Below, piece after piece: positions 1-9,602 of a stretch of DNA of 39,176 bases. The notes under the pieces are model-generated. The model saw only the letters and a list, made by a program, of their open reading frames with translations, did no database searches and had not been told where the DNA came from. Position numbers and translations under genes: made by a program. Positions within the stretch are counted from its first letter, which is position 1, and each line of letters begins with the position of its first letter. The DNA is from Actinomycetota bacterium (lineage in GTDB: Bacteria; Actinomycetota; Actinomycetes; Mycobacteriales; Mycobacteriaceae), in contig JAUPLT010000090.1 of assembly GCA_030836785.1 (NCBI GenBank), positions 1 to 39,176 of the forward strand, given 5' to 3'.

Positions 1-2
1 CC

Positions 3-791
3 GGGACGCTGGATCCGATGGCCACCGGCGTGCTGGTCGTTGGTGTCGAACGGGCCACCAAGATCCTCGGTCTGCTGACCGCCACCGCGAAGTCGTATTC
101 CGCGACGATCCGACTCGGCCGGACAACCACCACTGAAGACGCAGAAGGTGACGTGCTGCAGGACATTCCCGCAGGATCCGTGTCCGAGGACGCGATTCTG
201 GCGGGGATCGCCGGGCTGCGCGGGCAGATCAATCAGCGGCCCTCAGCGGTCAGCGCCGTCAAGGTCGGCGGCAAACGCGCCTACCAGTTGGTGCGAGAGG
301 GCCAGGATGTGGAGCTTCCGGCCCGGACGGTCCGGATTGACCGGTTCGCCCTGCTCGAGATGCGGCGCGCGGGGTCGTTCACCGACCTCGACGTCGAGGT
401 CGATTGCTCGTCGGGCACCTATATCCGGGCACTGGCCCGCGATCTGGGGGAGATGCTGGGAGTAGGGGGGCACCTGACCGCGCTGCGCCGGACCCGGGTG
501 GGGTGCTTCGGACTGGATCAGGCCCGCACCCTCGACCAACTCGCCGAGCACCCCCGGCTGAGCTACACCCTCGACGAGGCCTGCCTGCTGGCGTTCCCGC
601 GCCGCGACATCACTGCCGCGCAGGCGGACGACGCCAGCCACGGACGTCCGCTGGCGGCTGCCGGGGTCGACGGGGTCTGGGCCGCCGCCGATCCCGAGGG
701 GCGGGTCATCGCGCTGTTGGAGGACCGTGGTGCTGCAACGAAATCCGTCGTGGTGATCCGCCCGGCGACGATGCGGGGTGGGGTTCTCTGA
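3..791 (+). CDS. truB: tRNA pseudouridine synthase B, 5' end outside window
   Basis: TruB converts U55 to pseudouridine in the T-loop of tRNAs in the cytoplasm. Reading in frame from base 3 gives [11 protein letters not shown], the family's catalytic motif with the nucleophilic Asp, so the ATG at 18 is an internal codon and the true start lies upstream of the window. The core continues with the conserved [16 protein letters not shown] and [16 protein letters not shown] segments. The last residues (ATMRGGVL) and the stop codon are encoded by the first unit of a 55-bp tandem repeat, so the C-terminus looks altered or extended by that repeat. The family and reading frame are certain; the natural C-terminus is less so. 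Confidence 0.95.
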   Translation, partial: GTLDPMATGVLVVGVERATKILGLLTATAKSYSATIRLGRTTTTEDAEGDVLQDIPAGSVSEDAILAGIAGLRGQINQRPSAVSAVKVGGKRAYQLVREGQDVELPARTVRIDRFALLEMRRAGSFTDLDVEVDCSSGTYIRALARDLGEMLGVGGHLTALRRTRVGCFGLDQARTLDQLAEHPRLSYTLDEACLLAFPRRDITAAQADDASHGRPLAAAGVDGVWAAADPEGRVIALLEDRGAATKSVVVIRPATMRGGVL

Positions 792-906
792 GGAGGAGCC
801 GGGCTGTTGGGTGGGCCCGGCGACGATGCAGGGTGGGGTTCTCTGAGGAGGAGTCGGGCTGTTGGGTGGGCCCGGCGACGATGCAGGGTGGGGTTCTCTG
901 AGGAGG
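761..906. repeat. 55-bp tandem repeat, about 2.65 copies
   Basis: Units start at 761, 816 and 871, so the period is exactly 55 bp. The third copy stops at 906. Copies differ only at single bases (for example atgcggg versus atgcagg, gagcc versus gagtc). Each unit contains ATG CAG/CGG GGT GGG GTT CTC TGA followed at once by AGGAGG, that is, a mini-ORF with a stop codon and a perfect Shine-Dalgarno. The first unit supplies the truB stop and the last supplies an AGGAGG upstream of the CBS-domain gene. The length and the position across a gene junction resemble mycobacterial minisatellite (MIRU/VNTR-like) loci. I do not recognise the unit as a named element. Confidence 0.93.
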
Positions 907-922
907 GTGCGACGATGGAGGC

Positions 923-1339
923 ATGAAGAAGAAGTCTGTTCCCGCCGCCGCGACTGCCATCGACACGCTCATCGGAGGCGGGGTAGTCCGGGTGGCCACG
1001 GACGCGTCTGTGGCCGACGTCGCCAAGGCCATCGCGGACAAGAACATCGGTGCCGTCATTGTCGGCGACGAGGAGCGTCCCACTGCTCTGGTCAGTGAGC
1101 GTGACGTCGTCCGTGTCGTCGCCGGTGGGCGGGACCCGGGTGCGGTGCTCGCCCGCGATATCGCCAGCACCTCGCTGGTGTGGTGCGAAGCTGACGACAC
1201 GGTGGAGGAAGCCGCGATCCGGATGACTGATCGTGAGATCCGCCATCTGCTGGTTGAGCGCGACGGCGAGCTGGCCGGCATCGTCTCCAGCCGCGACCTG
1301 CTCGGCGTCTACGCCACTGACGTCGACCATGCACTCTGA
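923..1339 (+). CDS. CBS-domain pair protein
   Basis: This 138-residue protein is made almost wholly of two CBS modules, roughly residues 16-70 and 80-136. Each has the typical pattern of a variable segment, a hydrophobic strand (IGAVIVGD, IRHLLVERDGELAG) and a final S-x-R-D-V/L motif (VSERDVVRVV, VSSRDLLGVY). Stand-alone CBS pairs usually bind adenosine nucleotides and act as regulatory subunits. No effector domain is attached, so the partner is unknown. The ATG at 923 is the only sensible start. The nearest strong Shine-Dalgarno is the AGGAGG at 901-906 in the last repeat unit, 16 nt away, which is unusually long. It sits between truB and ribF and is probably co-transcribed with truB. Confidence 0.88.
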   Translation: MKKKSVPAAATAIDTLIGGGVVRVATDASVADVAKAIADKNIGAVIVGDEERPTALVSERDVVRVVAGGRDPGAVLARDIASTSLVWCEADDTVEEAAIRMTDREIRHLLVERDGELAGIVSSRDLLGVYATDVDHAL

Positions 1340-1355
1340 CGTGCTGACCCGCCAT

Positions 1356-1361
1356 TAGGCT
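1356..1361 (+). promoter_or_regulatory. -10 box for leaderless ribF
   Basis: TAGGCT fits the mycobacterial TANNNT -10 consensus and ends 7 nt before the GTG of ribF, so transcription should begin at the start codon itself. No Shine-Dalgarno is visible before that GTG. Confidence 0.65.
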
Positions 1362-1368
1362 TGGGCAC

Positions 1369-2358
1369 GTGCAGCGCTGGCGCGGGCAAGACGACGTCCC
1401 CACGGACTGGGGTCGCTGCGTCCTGACGATCGGGGTCTTCGACGGTGTCCACCGCGGACACGCCGAACTGATCGCGCGAGCTGTCAAGGCCGGCCGGACC
1501 CGCGGTGTTCCCACGGTGCTGATGACCTTCGATCCGCACCCGATGGAAGTGGTGTTCCCGGGCAGCCATCCCGCCCAGCTGACCACGTTGACTCGACGAG
1601 CCGAGCTTGCCGAGCAACTCGGTATCGACGTCTTCCTGGTGATGCCGTTCACCACCGACTTCATGAAGCTCACCCCTGACCGCTACATCCACGAACTGCT
1701 GGTCGAGCGGTTGCACGTCCTTGACGTGGTGGTGGGTGAGAACTTCACCTTCGGCAAGAAGGCCGCAGGGACCGTTGCCACGCTGCGCACTGCCGGTGAG
1801 CGGTTCGGATTCTCGGTCGAGTCGGTGTCGCTGGTCGTCGAACGGCATCCCACCGAAACCGTCACCTACTCATCGACCTATATCCGGGCCTGTGTCGACG
1901 CCGGTGATGTGGTCGCCGCGGAGGAGGCGCTGGGCCGCCCGCACCGGGTTGAGGGCGTGGTGGTTCGCGGTGACGGCAGGGGTCGGAACCTCGGCTACCC
2001 GACCGCCAACATCGCGCCTCCGCTGTATTCGGCGATTCCCGCCGATGGCGTCTACGCCGCGTGGTTCACCGTCCTCGGCCCTGCTGCCGCCGAGAGTCCG
2101 GGAACCGGTTCCATGATCCCCGGGCAGCGGTATCCCGCGGCGGTCTCGGTCGGCACCAACCCGACGTTCTCCGGGCGTACCCGCACCGTCGAGGCCTTTG
2201 TTCTCGACACTTCCGCCGACCTCTACGGCCAGCACGTCGCCGTGGATTTCGTGTCCCGGCTCCGCGGCCAGGTCAAGTTCGGGTCGGTCGACGACCTGAT
2301 CGAGGCGATGCACCGCGATACGGGCCGGGCGCGGACGATTTTGGCAGCCCAGGCCTGA
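1369..2358 (+). CDS. ribF: Bifunctional riboflavin kinase / FAD synthetase
   Basis: RibF phosphorylates riboflavin to FMN and then adenylylates FMN to FAD. The N-terminal nucleotidyltransferase domain shows GVFDGVHRGH near residue 22, FDPHP, and SSTYIR. The C-terminal flavokinase domain starts around residue 180 with GRNLGYPTANI and continues with the GVYAAWF and VSVGTNPTF strands. At 329 residues it has the usual family length. I keep the GTG start at 1369 because a TAGGCT -10 box lies exactly 7 nt upstream and no better start fits the N-terminal beta strand. A T-rich hairpin follows the stop and probably separates ribF from rpsO. Confidence 0.96.
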   Translation: MQRWRGQDDVPTDWGRCVLTIGVFDGVHRGHAELIARAVKAGRTRGVPTVLMTFDPHPMEVVFPGSHPAQLTTLTRRAELAEQLGIDVFLVMPFTTDFMKLTPDRYIHELLVERLHVLDVVVGENFTFGKKAAGTVATLRTAGERFGFSVESVSLVVERHPTETVTYSSTYIRACVDAGDVVAAEEALGRPHRVEGVVVRGDGRGRNLGYPTANIAPPLYSAIPADGVYAAWFTVLGPAAAESPGTGSMIPGQRYPAAVSVGTNPTFSGRTRTVEAFVLDTSADLYGQHVAVDFVSRLRGQVKFGSVDDLIEAMHRDTGRARTILAAQA

Positions 2359-2375
2359 ACCCGTAAGCTCCGTCC

Positions 2376-2418
2376 GGCACGTGCTGCGGTCCGCGGCGGC
2401 CGTGCCTCATTTTCTTTT
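2376..2418 (+). terminator. Intrinsic terminator after ribF
   Basis: The arms GGCACG (2376-2381) and CGTGCC (2401-2406) enclose a second GC-rich stem and are followed directly by TCATTTTCTTTT, an unusually T-rich run here. This is the best classical terminator in the window. It could also act as an attenuator in an rpsO leader. Confidence 0.65.
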
Positions 2419-2447
2419 CGCGGCACTGAAACAGATGGAGTATTGCA

Positions 2448-2717
2448 ATGGCGCTGACCGCCGAGCAGAAGAAAGAAATCCTGGGCAGCTACGGTCTGCA
2501 TGACACCGACACCGGTTCGCCGGAGGCCCAGGTGGCGATGTTGACCAAGCGCATCTCCGATCTCACCGAGCATCTGAAGATGCACAAGCACGATCACCAC
2601 TCGCGGCGCGGCCTGCTGCTGCTCGTCGGCCGTCGTCGGCGTCTGCTCAAGTACGTGGCCCAGGTTGACGTCGAGCGTTACCGTTCGCTGATCGAACGCC
2701 TCGGCCTGCGCCGCTGA
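2448..2717 (+). CDS. rpsO: 30S ribosomal protein S15
   Basis: This 89-residue protein is a primary 16S rRNA-binding protein of the small subunit. It has the full S15 signature: the [13 protein letters not shown] segment, the [19 protein letters not shown] core that contacts rRNA, and the C-terminal [12 protein letters not shown] helix. A good Shine-Dalgarno (GGAG, 7 nt spacer) precedes the ATG. rpsO followed by the polynucleotide phosphorylase gene is the arrangement found widely in bacteria. The lipoprotein gene lppU, which lies between them in M. tuberculosis, is absent here. Confidence 0.98.
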   Translation: MALTAEQKKEILGSYGLHDTDTGSPEAQVAMLTKRISDLTEHLKMHKHDHHSRRGLLLLVGRRRRLLKYVAQVDVERYRSLIERLGLRR

Positions 2718-2734
2718 TCGCACCCGTGCGGTAG

Positions 2735-2752
2735 GGCCGGGGCGTCCCGGCC
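2735..2752 (+). terminator. Hairpin after rpsO
   Basis: GGCCGGG and CCCGGCC pair perfectly around a 4-nt GCGT loop, 18 nt after the rpsO stop. There is no immediate U-tract (ATCATTTT follows about 10 nt later), so it may be a weak terminator or a 3'-end stabilising hairpin. Confidence 0.5.
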
Positions 2753-2758
2753 GCCGTG

Positions 2759-2764
2759 TAACAT
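2759..2764 (+). promoter_or_regulatory. Possible -10 box upstream of gpsI
   Basis: TAACAT fits TANNNT just after the rpsO hairpin. If used, it would give a gpsI leader of about 210 nt. No good -35 is visible. This is a weak call from one hexamer. Confidence 0.25.
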
Positions 2765-2926
2765 CATTTTGGTCATGGCCGCGCCGCGGCACATGACCTG
2801 CGTCTCCCAGCGAGGCTTGCCCCGATCGGGCGGTCTTCGGTAGTGGCTGCCGGGAGGACTCCCCCCGGCCGCTTCGATCGACGGCCGCAGCCGTATCCGG
2901 GCAGGTTCTGCGCTCGGCATCGGTCG

Positions 2927-2959
2927 AGTTCACTGTGGCGACGCTAAAACCAGTGAACT
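2927..2959 (+). promoter_or_regulatory. Perfect 9-bp hairpin in the gpsI leader
   Basis: AGTTCACTG (2927-2935) and CAGTGAACT (2951-2959) are exact inverted repeats around a 15-nt loop. The hairpin ends 21 nt before the gpsI ATG and just before the GAAAGG that may serve as Shine-Dalgarno. PNPase genes in E. coli and Streptomyces are known to be controlled through RNase III cleavage of leader stems. That this hairpin acts in the same way is inference. Confidence 0.6.
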
Positions 2960-2980
2960 GCAGAAAGGCTGTACGGACGA

Positions 2981-5200
2981 ATGTCTGTCGCTGAAATCGA
3001 CGAGGGCGTTTTCGAAGCCACCGCCACGATCGACAATGGGAGCTTCGGCACCCGCACCATCCGGTTCGAGGCCGGTCGGCTGGCCCAGCAGGCGGCGGGC
3101 TCCGTCGTCGCATACCTCGATGACGAGACCATGCTGCTGTCGGCGACGACCGCCGGCAGGAGCCCGAAGGAACACTTCGACTTCTTCCCGCTGACCGTCG
3201 ACGTCGAGGAGCGGATGTACGCCGCGGGCCGCATCCCCGGCTCGTTCTTCCGGCGGGAGGGCCGGCCGTCCACCGACGCCATCCTGACCTGCCGGCTGAT
3301 CGACCGGCCGCTGCGCCCGTCGTTCGTCTCGGGTCTGCGTAACGAGATTCAGGTCGTCGTCACCGTGATGAGCCTGGATCCCAATGAGCTCTACGACGTG
3401 CTGGCGATCAACGCCGCGTCGGCTTCCACTCAGATCGCGGGCCTGCCCTTCTCCGGCCCGGTCGGTGCGGTCCGAGTGGCGCTGATCAACAACCAGTGGG
3501 TGGCGTTCCCCACCGTCGAGCAGCTCGAGAGCGCGGTCTTCGACATGGTCGTCGCCGGCCGCGTCGTGCACGGCGGGGACGTCGCGATCATGATGGTCGA
3601 GGCCGAGGCCACCGACAAGGTCGTCGAGATGATCGCCGGCGGCGCGCAGGCACCGACCGAGGCCGTGGTCGCCGAGGGCCTCGAGGCGGCCAAGCCGTTC
3701 ATCGCCACCTTGTGCGCGACCCAGAGCGCCCTGGCGGAGAAGGCGGCCAAGGAGACCGCGGACTATCCGGTTTTCCCGGATTACGCCGACGACGTCTACG
3801 CGGCGGTTTCCCATGCCGCCGAGGAGTCCCTGGCGCAGGCCTTGTCGATCGCGGGCAAGCAGGAGCGCAACGACCGCACCGACGAGATCAAGGCTGAGGT
3901 TCTCGGCCAGTTGGCGGAGAACTTCGCGGGCCGTGAGAAGGAGATCGGCGCAGCGTTCCGCTCGCTGACCAAGAAGCTGGTCCGCCAGCGCATTCTGACC
4001 GATCACTTCCGCATCGACGGGCGCGGCGTCACCGATATCCGCGCGCTGAGCGCTGAGGTCGCCGTGATCCCGCGGGCGCACGGCAGCGCCCTCTTCGAGC
4101 GCGGCGAGACGCAGATTCTCGGCGTCACCACTCTCGACATGGTCAAGATGGCCCAGCAGATCGACTCGTTGGGTCCGGAAACCTCCAAGCGCTACATGCA
4201 CCACTACAACTTCCCGCCGTACTCGACCGGTGAGACCGGCCGCGTCGGGTCGCCCAAGCGCCGCGAGATCGGCCACGGCGCACTCGCCGAGCGTGCCCTG
4301 ATGCCGGTGCTGCCCAGCATCGAGGACTTCCCCTACGCCATCCGGCAGGTGTCCGAGGCGCTGGGGTCCAACGGCTCCACCTCGATGGGCTCGGTCTGCG
4401 CGTCCACCCTGGCGTTGCTCAATGCGGGTGTGCCGCTGAAGGCCCCGGTTGCCGGTATCGCGATGGGCCTGGTGTCCGATCAGGTGGACGGCGAGACCCG
4501 GTATGTCGCGCTGACCGACATCCTCGGCGCGGAGGACGCCTTCGGCGACATGGACTTCAAGGTCGCCGGCACCAAGGAATTCGTCACCGCGCTGCAGTTG
4601 GACACCAAGCTCGACGGCATCCCGTCGAAGGTGCTGGCCGGCGCTCTGGCCCAGGCCAAGGACGCCCGCCTGGCGATTCTCGAAGTGATGGCCGAGGCCA
4701 TCGACGGCCCGGACGAGATGAGCCCGTATGCGCCCCGCGTCACCGCCATCAAGATTCCGATCGACAAGATCGGCGAGGTCATCGGGCCCAAGGGCAAGAT
4801 GATCAACGCGATCACCGAGGAGACCGGGGCGCAGATCTCCATCGAGGACGACGGCACCGTGTTCGTCGGTGCCACCGACGGCCCGTCCGCGCAGGCGGCG
4901 ATCGACCGGATCAATGCCATCGCCAATCCGCAGCTGCCCAAGATCGGCGAGCGGTTCCTCGGAACGGTGGTGAAGATCACCGACTTCGGGGCATTTGTTT
5001 CGCTGCTGCCCGGCCGCGACGGTCTGGTCCACATCTCCAAGCTGGGTAAGGGCAAGCGGATCAACAAGGTTGAGGACGTCTGCACGGTCGGTGACAAGCT
5101 GCGGGTGGAGATCGCCGATATCGACAACCGGGGCAAGATCTCGCTGGTTCCGGTCGCCGATGACGCGCAGGCCGCCCCGGCGGAGGCCCCAGCCGGCTGA
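2981..5200 (+). CDS. gpsI: Polynucleotide phosphorylase
   Basis: This is the phosphate-dependent 3'-5' exoribonuclease of RNA decay. The actinobacterial enzyme carries the historical name GpsI because a guanosine pentaphosphate synthetase activity was reported. The 739 residues show two RNase PH-like domains (first with [15 protein letters not shown] and [15 protein letters not shown]; second beginning near [12 protein letters not shown] and containing LFERGETQ and [10 protein letters not shown]) joined by an all-helical segment. A KH domain ([17 protein letters not shown]) begins near residue 592 and an S1 domain ([26 protein letters not shown]) near 660. Its stop shares one base with the pepR start, so the two are translationally coupled. 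Confidence 0.98.
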   Translation: MSVAEIDEGVFEATATIDNGSFGTRTIRFEAGRLAQQAAGSVVAYLDDETMLLSATTAGRSPKEHFDFFPLTVDVEERMYAAGRIPGSFFRREGRPSTDAILTCRLIDRPLRPSFVSGLRNEIQVVVTVMSLDPNELYDVLAINAASASTQIAGLPFSGPVGAVRVALINNQWVAFPTVEQLESAVFDMVVAGRVVHGGDVAIMMVEAEATDKVVEMIAGGAQAPTEAVVAEGLEAAKPFIATLCATQSALAEKAAKETADYPVFPDYADDVYAAVSHAAEESLAQALSIAGKQERNDRTDEIKAEVLGQLAENFAGREKEIGAAFRSLTKKLVRQRILTDHFRIDGRGVTDIRALSAEVAVIPRAHGSALFERGETQILGVTTLDMVKMAQQIDSLGPETSKRYMHHYNFPPYSTGETGRVGSPKRREIGHGALAERALMPVLPSIEDFPYAIRQVSEALGSNGSTSMGSVCASTLALLNAGVPLKAPVAGIAMGLVSDQVDGETRYVALTDILGAEDAFGDMDFKVAGTKEFVTALQLDTKLDGIPSKVLAGALAQAKDARLAILEVMAEAIDGPDEMSPYAPRVTAIKIPIDKIGEVIGPKGKMINAITEETGAQISIEDDGTVFVGATDGPSAQAAIDRINAIANPQLPKIGERFLGTVVKITDFGAFVSLLPGRDGLVHISKLGKGKRINKVEDVCTVGDKLRVEIADIDNRGKISLVPVADDAQAAPAEAPAG

Positions 5201-6552
5201 TGCCGCGACCGCAGGCAGCTAAACCCGGCGGTGCATCGCTTCGCCGTGGCCGGAGTCCCAAGGGCGCTCCGGCCACGGTGAATCGCACTGTTCTCCCGGG
5301 CGGTTTGCGCGTGGTTACCGAGTACGTGCCGTCCGTCCGCTCGGCGTCAATCGGGGTGTGGGTCAACGTCGGTTCCCGCGATGAAGGCCCCACCGTCGCC
5401 GGGGCGGCGCACTTCCTGGAACACCTGCTGTTCAAGGCCACCCCGACACGTACCTCGGTGGAGATCGCCCAGGCGGTCGACGCCGTCGGCGGCGAACTCA
5501 ACGCCTTCACCTCTCGTGAGCACACCTGCTACTACGCTCACGTTCTCGATGAGGACCTCGAGTTGGCGGTCGACCTGGTCGCCGACGTCGTTCTCAACGG
5601 GGTCTGCGCTCCCGACGACGTCGAGGTCGAGCGGGACGTGGTGCTCGAAGAGATCGCCATGCGCGACGACGATCCCGAGGACACCCTCGGTGACGTTTTT
5701 CTGGCGTCGATGTTCGGGGACCATCCGGTGGGCCGTCCGGTGATCGGCAGCGTTGACTCCGTCTCGGCGATGACCCGCAGTCAGTTGCGCTCGTTCCACG
5801 TTCGCCGCTACGTCCCCGATCGGATGGTCGTCGCGGTAGCCGGGAACGTCGACCACCGGAATGTGGTGAGCCTGGTGCGGGAATACTTCGGCCACCGACT
5901 GGTGCATGGCCGAACCCCGCAGGCACCGCGCAAGGGCACCGGCCGGGTTGCCGGCCGGCCGCGGCTGGACCTCGTTCATCGCGACAGCGAGCAGACCCAC
6001 CTCAGCCTCGGGGTCCGGGTGCCGGGGCGGCGCTGGGAGCACCGCTGGGCGCTGGCGGTACTCAACACCGCTCTGGGCGGTGGCCTGAGTTCGCGGCTCT
6101 TTCAGGAGATCAGGGAGTCCCGCGGTCTGGCCTATTCGGTGTACTCCGCGGTCGACACCTTCGCCGATGGCGGAGCGCTCTCCGTCTATGCGGCCTGCCT
6201 GCCGGAGCGGTTCGGCGAGGTCGCGCGGGTGACCACCGAGGTCCTCGGGGCGGTCACACGTGACGGCATCACCGCGGACGAGTGCCGGATCGCCAAGGGT
6301 TCGATCCGCGGGGGTTTGATTCTCGGATTGGAGGACTCTGCCTCACGGATGAACAGGCTTGGCCGTAGCGAACTCAACCACGGCGAGTACCGCAGTATCG
6401 ACGACACCCTGGCGCACATCGACAAGGTGACTGTCGAGGAGGTCAACGCGGTGGCCCGGCGGGTGCTCGCCGGCAGTTACGGCGCCGCTGTCCTCGGCCC
6501 GCACCGGAGCAAGCGCTCACTTCCCGCACCGTTGCGCGCGATCGCCGGCTGA
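5200..6552 (+). CDS. pepR: M16-family zinc metallopeptidase
   Basis: This is a processing-peptidase-like protease of 450 residues. The inverted zinc motif HFLEH lies near residue 70, and the further zinc-binding glutamate lies in the downstream [12 protein letters not shown] segment. The second, catalytically inactive-type half contains [25 protein letters not shown], the substrate-binding R/Y signature of the family. The first ~30 residues are basic and variable and are probably disordered. The ATG overlaps the gpsI stop by one base (TGATG). In mycobacteria the pairing gpsI-pepR is conserved, but the physiological substrates are not known to me. Confidence 0.95.
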   Translation: MPRPQAAKPGGASLRRGRSPKGAPATVNRTVLPGGLRVVTEYVPSVRSASIGVWVNVGSRDEGPTVAGAAHFLEHLLFKATPTRTSVEIAQAVDAVGGELNAFTSREHTCYYAHVLDEDLELAVDLVADVVLNGVCAPDDVEVERDVVLEEIAMRDDDPEDTLGDVFLASMFGDHPVGRPVIGSVDSVSAMTRSQLRSFHVRRYVPDRMVVAVAGNVDHRNVVSLVREYFGHRLVHGRTPQAPRKGTGRVAGRPRLDLVHRDSEQTHLSLGVRVPGRRWEHRWALAVLNTALGGGLSSRLFQEIRESRGLAYSVYSAVDTFADGGALSVYAACLPERFGEVARVTTEVLGAVTRDGITADECRIAKGSIRGGLILGLEDSASRMNRLGRSELNHGEYRSIDDTLAHIDKVTVEEVNAVARRVLAGSYGAAVLGPHRSKRSLPAPLRAIAG

Positions 6553-6559
6553 GGCGTCC

Positions 6560-7582
6560 ATGCTGAGCCTGAGCGACCTGGCCGTTCCGCTGCTCGGGGC
6601 GCCGATGGCCGGCGGACCTGGCACGCCGCGACTGGCGGCGGCGGTTTCGGAGGCCGGCGGGCTCGGGTTCCTGGCGGCGGGTTATCTCACCGCCGAACGA
6701 TTGGCCGCCGATATCGCGCAGACCCGGGCGATCACTCCCGGGCCAGTCGGTGTCAACATCTTCGTCCCGCAGCAGTGCACCGCGAGCGCTGGCGAACTTG
6801 ACGCGTACCGTCGGGCGCTGCTGCCGCTGGCCAGGCGTTTCGGGGTCGAACCGGGTGTCCCGCGTCACGACGACGATGCCTGGGAGGCCAAGCTGGAGGT
6901 CGTCGCAGACACCAGGCCGGAAGCGGTGTCCTTCACCTTCGGCTGCCCGCCCGCAGCGGTCCTGTCCCGGCTGCGCGAGCTCGGAATCCTGACGTTGGTG
7001 ACCGTTACGAGCAGATCCGAAGCCGAGCAGTCCTTGGCTGCCGGGGCCGGCGCGCTGGTCGCCCAAGGGCCGGAGGCCGGCGGGCACCGCAGCGTGTTCG
7101 CCCCTGACCGACGGCCACCGAAGGCTCCGCTGGGTGCGCTGCTCACCGTCACGGTGGGTGCCGGTGTTCCGGTGGTGGCCGCGGGTGGCATCGGAGACGC
7201 GGCCGCGGTGGCCCGGGTGCTGGCCGGGGGAGCGGTGGCCGCGCAGGTGGGCACCGCACTACTGCTCTGCGATGAGGCCGCAACCAATCCCGTTCATCGG
7301 GCCGCGTTGTCCGGCAGTGAGTTCAGCGCCACCGTCGTCACGCCGTGTTTCACCGGCCGCCACGCGCGCAGCCTCGCCAACGATTTCACCGGGCGTTACG
7401 ACGCGATCGCCCCACTGGGGTACCCCCAGGTACACCAGATCACCGGCCCCATCAGGGCGGCGGCGGTCGCCGCCGGCGACCCACAGGCCACAAGTCTGTG
7501 GGCCGGCACCGCCTGGCGGGACATCGGCGGGGGATCGGCTGCGCGCATCGTCACCGCACTCGGAGAGAGAAGCTGCCGATGA
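6560..7582 (+). CDS. Nitronate monooxygenase (NPD-like flavoprotein)
   Basis: This is an FMN-dependent TIM-barrel protein of the nitronate monooxygenase / 2-nitropropane dioxygenase family, expected to oxidise alkyl nitronates. Seen: the N-terminal VPLLGAPMAGG substrate/FMN strand, the FTFGCPP strand, GAGALVAQGPEAGGHRS (phosphate-binding loop and catalytic His region) and the VVAAGGIGDAAAVARVLAGGA phosphate-binding repeat. It matches the position and type of Rv2781c. It starts 7 nt after pepR and its stop overlaps the beta-lactamase start (ATGA), so it belongs to the gpsI-pepR transcription unit. The exact substrate is uncertain; related family members include enoyl reductases. Confidence 0.9.
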   Translation: MLSLSDLAVPLLGAPMAGGPGTPRLAAAVSEAGGLGFLAAGYLTAERLAADIAQTRAITPGPVGVNIFVPQQCTASAGELDAYRRALLPLARRFGVEPGVPRHDDDAWEAKLEVVADTRPEAVSFTFGCPPAAVLSRLRELGILTLVTVTSRSEAEQSLAAGAGALVAQGPEAGGHRSVFAPDRRPPKAPLGALLTVTVGAGVPVVAAGGIGDAAAVARVLAGGAVAAQVGTALLLCDEAATNPVHRAALSGSEFSATVVTPCFTGRHARSLANDFTGRYDAIAPLGYPQVHQITGPIRAAAVAAGDPQATSLWAGTAWRDIGGGSAARIVTALGERSCR

Positions 7583-8490
7583 CGTTGTCGCGGCGTCATC
7601 TGCTGCTGTCCACCGCCGCCGTTGTCGCGGCGTGCGGGCGCCCAGCCCCGGCGGATCCGAACTTGAGCGATCCCGCCGAGCCACTGCCGCCGATCGAGAC
7701 GCGTATCGGGGCGCTCGAGCATAGATACGATGCCCTCGTCGGTCTCTACGGCGCCAATCTCGACAGCGATCGGACCGTCAGCCACCGCGAGGCCGACCCG
7801 TTCGCGCTGTGCTCGACCTTCAAGGCGTATCTCGCGGCCCGGGTGCTCCACGCTGCGCAAACGGGCGAACTCCGGCTCACCGACACGATCGTAGTGAATC
7901 CCGCTGCGTTGCAACCGCATTCGCCCGTGACGGAGCGGGAGGCGGGCGGACCTGTTCCGCTGGGGACGCTATGCGCCGCCGCGCTGCAACAGAGCGACAA
8001 CACCGCTGCGAACCTGCTGCTCGCCAGAGTCGGTGGACCGCCCGCGATCACCGCGTTCGCCCGGCTGATCGGCGACGAGCAGACCAGGCTCGACCGCTGG
8101 GAGACCGACCTCAACACCGCACTGCCGGGCGATCCCCGGGACACCAGCACCCCGCGCGCTCTGGGCGGCGGGATCCGGACCCTGCTGACCGGGACGGTGC
8201 TCGACGACACACACCGCCGGCAACTCGATGAATGGATGCGCGGCACCATGACCTCGGCACGCAGCATGCGGGCCGGCCTGCCGGCGGACTGGACCTCCGC
8301 CGACAAGACCGGGGCCGGGGACTATGCCAGCACCAATGACGTCGGTATCGCCTACGGACCCGCCGGTGAACGGATCCTGCTGTCGGTCATGACGAGAACA
8401 CGAAGCGACAACCCGGCGGCGGCGGCTCTGCAGTCGCTGATCGCCGAGGTGACGGCCCTGGTGCTGCCGACGCTCCTGGGCCGGGGTTAG
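7579..8490 (+). CDS. Class A beta-lactamase, Tat-exported lipoprotein-like
   Basis: This serine beta-lactamase would hydrolyse beta-lactam antibiotics outside the membrane. The ATG at 7579 (303 residues) is chosen over the longer ORF because it gives an N-terminus with twin arginines ([16 protein letters not shown]) and a lipobox cysteine at 19. The active-site set is complete: S79-TFK82 (SxxK), S139-DN, E175-TDLN179 (the E166/N170 pair) and K243-TG. The gene overlaps the nitronate monooxygenase stop by four bases and its stop overlaps the ald stop from the opposite strand. A class A enzyme beside ald is as I recall for BlaS of M. smegmatis, whereas M. tuberculosis BlaC lies elsewhere. Confidence 0.93.
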   Translation: MTLSRRHLLLSTAAVVAACGRPAPADPNLSDPAEPLPPIETRIGALEHRYDALVGLYGANLDSDRTVSHREADPFALCSTFKAYLAARVLHAAQTGELRLTDTIVVNPAALQPHSPVTEREAGGPVPLGTLCAAALQQSDNTAANLLLARVGGPPAITAFARLIGDEQTRLDRWETDLNTALPGDPRDTSTPRALGGGIRTLLTGTVLDDTHRRQLDEWMRGTMTSARSMRAGLPADWTSADKTGAGDYASTNDVGIAYGPAGERILLSVMTRTRSDNPAAAALQSLIAEVTALVLPTLLGRG

Positions 8491-9602
8491 GCGAGCAGGC
8501 CCGCCGGATCCGTGTAGCGAAGATCCAGGTCGCGGGCGACTTCGGCGTTCAGCAGTTGGCCGTCGTGGGTGGACAGCCCCTTCGCCAGAGCCGCGTCGGA
8601 GAAGCAGGCCCCCTGCCAGCCCTTGTCGGCAAGCTTGAGCACGTAGGGCATGGTCGCATTGGTCAAGGCGTACGTCGACGTCCGCGGTACCGCGCCCGGC
8701 ATGTTCGCCACGCAGTAGAACACCGACTCGTGCACCGTGAAGGTCGGGTCGTCATGGGTGGTGGGCCTTGAGTCCTCGAAACAGCCGCCCTGGTCGATGG
8801 CAATGTCGACCAAGACGGCGCCGGGCTTCATCTGCGCGACGGTGTCGTTGGTGACCAGTTTCGGGGCCTTCGCCCCGGGCACCAGGACCGCACCGATCAC
8901 CAGGTCGGCCTGCTTGACGGCATTCTCCAGATCCAGCCGCGAGGAGTAGCGGGTCTCAATGGCGCCGCCGTACTCCGCGTCGATCTTGCGCAGCGTGTTG
9001 ACGTTGAGGTCGAACACGGTGACGTGCGCGCCCATACCCCAGGCCACCGCAGCGGCATTGTCGCCCGCCATGCCGCCGCCGATCACGACGACCACCGCCG
9101 GAGCCACGCCGGGTACGCCGCCCATCAGGACACCTCGACCTCCCTGGGTGCGCATCAGGTGGTAAGCACCGACTTGGGCCGACAGTCGGCCGGCGACCTC
9201 GCTCATCGGCGCCAGCAGAGGCAGCGCCCCGTCTGCGGTCTGCACGGTCTCGTAGGCGATCGACGTCGTGCCCGAGGCGAGCAGGGCGTCGGTACAGGGC
9301 CGCGAGGCTGCCAGGTGCAGGTAGGTGAACAGCACCTGCCCCTTGCGCATCCGGCTGTATTCCGGCTCGATCGGCTCCTTCACCTTCAGCAGCAGATCCG
9401 CATCGGCCCACACCTGTTCGGCGGTGTCGAGGATCGTCGCGCCCGCGGAGGTGAAGTCGGCATCGGTGATCGCCGACCCGTTTCCGGCGCCGGCCTGGAT
9501 CAACACGTCGTGGCCGCGGCGGACCAGTTCGCTCACCCCGGCCGGGGTGATGGCAACCCGGTATTCGTTGTTCTTGATCTCAGTGGGGACACCGACGCGC
9601 AC
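8487..9602 (-). CDS. ald: L-alanine dehydrogenase
   Basis: Ald catalyses reversible NAD-dependent deamination of L-alanine to pyruvate and ammonium. It also serves in glyoxylate amination and redox balance in mycobacteria. Seen in the 371 residues: the N-terminal [21 protein letters not shown] signature, the catalytic K74 (VKEP) and H95 (YLHLA) regions, and the Rossmann glycine motif [13 protein letters not shown]. The GTG start at 9602 is preceded by GAGGAG with a suitable spacer. It is divergent from aldR, its usual regulator, and convergent with the beta-lactamase gene, with the two stop codons overlapping. Confidence 0.98.
   Translation of the reverse strand: MRVGVPTEIKNNEYRVAITPAGVSELVRRGHDVLIQAGAGNGSAITDADFTSAGATILDTAEQVWADADLLLKVKEPIEPEYSRMRKGQVLFTYLHLAASRPCTDALLASGTTSIAYETVQTADGALPLLAPMSEVAGRLSAQVGAYHLMRTQGGRGVLMGGVPGVAPAVVVVIGGGMAGDNAAAVAWGMGAHVTVFDLNVNTLRKIDAEYGGAIETRYSSRLDLENAVKQADLVIGAVLVPGAKAPKLVTNDTVAQMKPGAVLVDIAIDQGGCFEDSRPTTHDDPTFTVHESVFYCVANMPGAVPRTSTYALTNATMPYVLKLADKGWQGACFSDAALAKGLSTHDGQLLNAEVARDLDLRYTDPAGLLA

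Noticed and set aside
2678-2920. Possible lppU homologue or small gene between rpsO and gpsI
   Set aside because: No lipoprotein signal or lipobox in any frame. The only ORF is a minus-strand shadow. lppU appears to be absent.
2930-5032. 700-codon minus-strand ORF opposite gpsI
   Set aside because: It is an antisense shadow in high-GC DNA. The product has no recognisable domain and the plus strand encodes an unmistakable PNPase.
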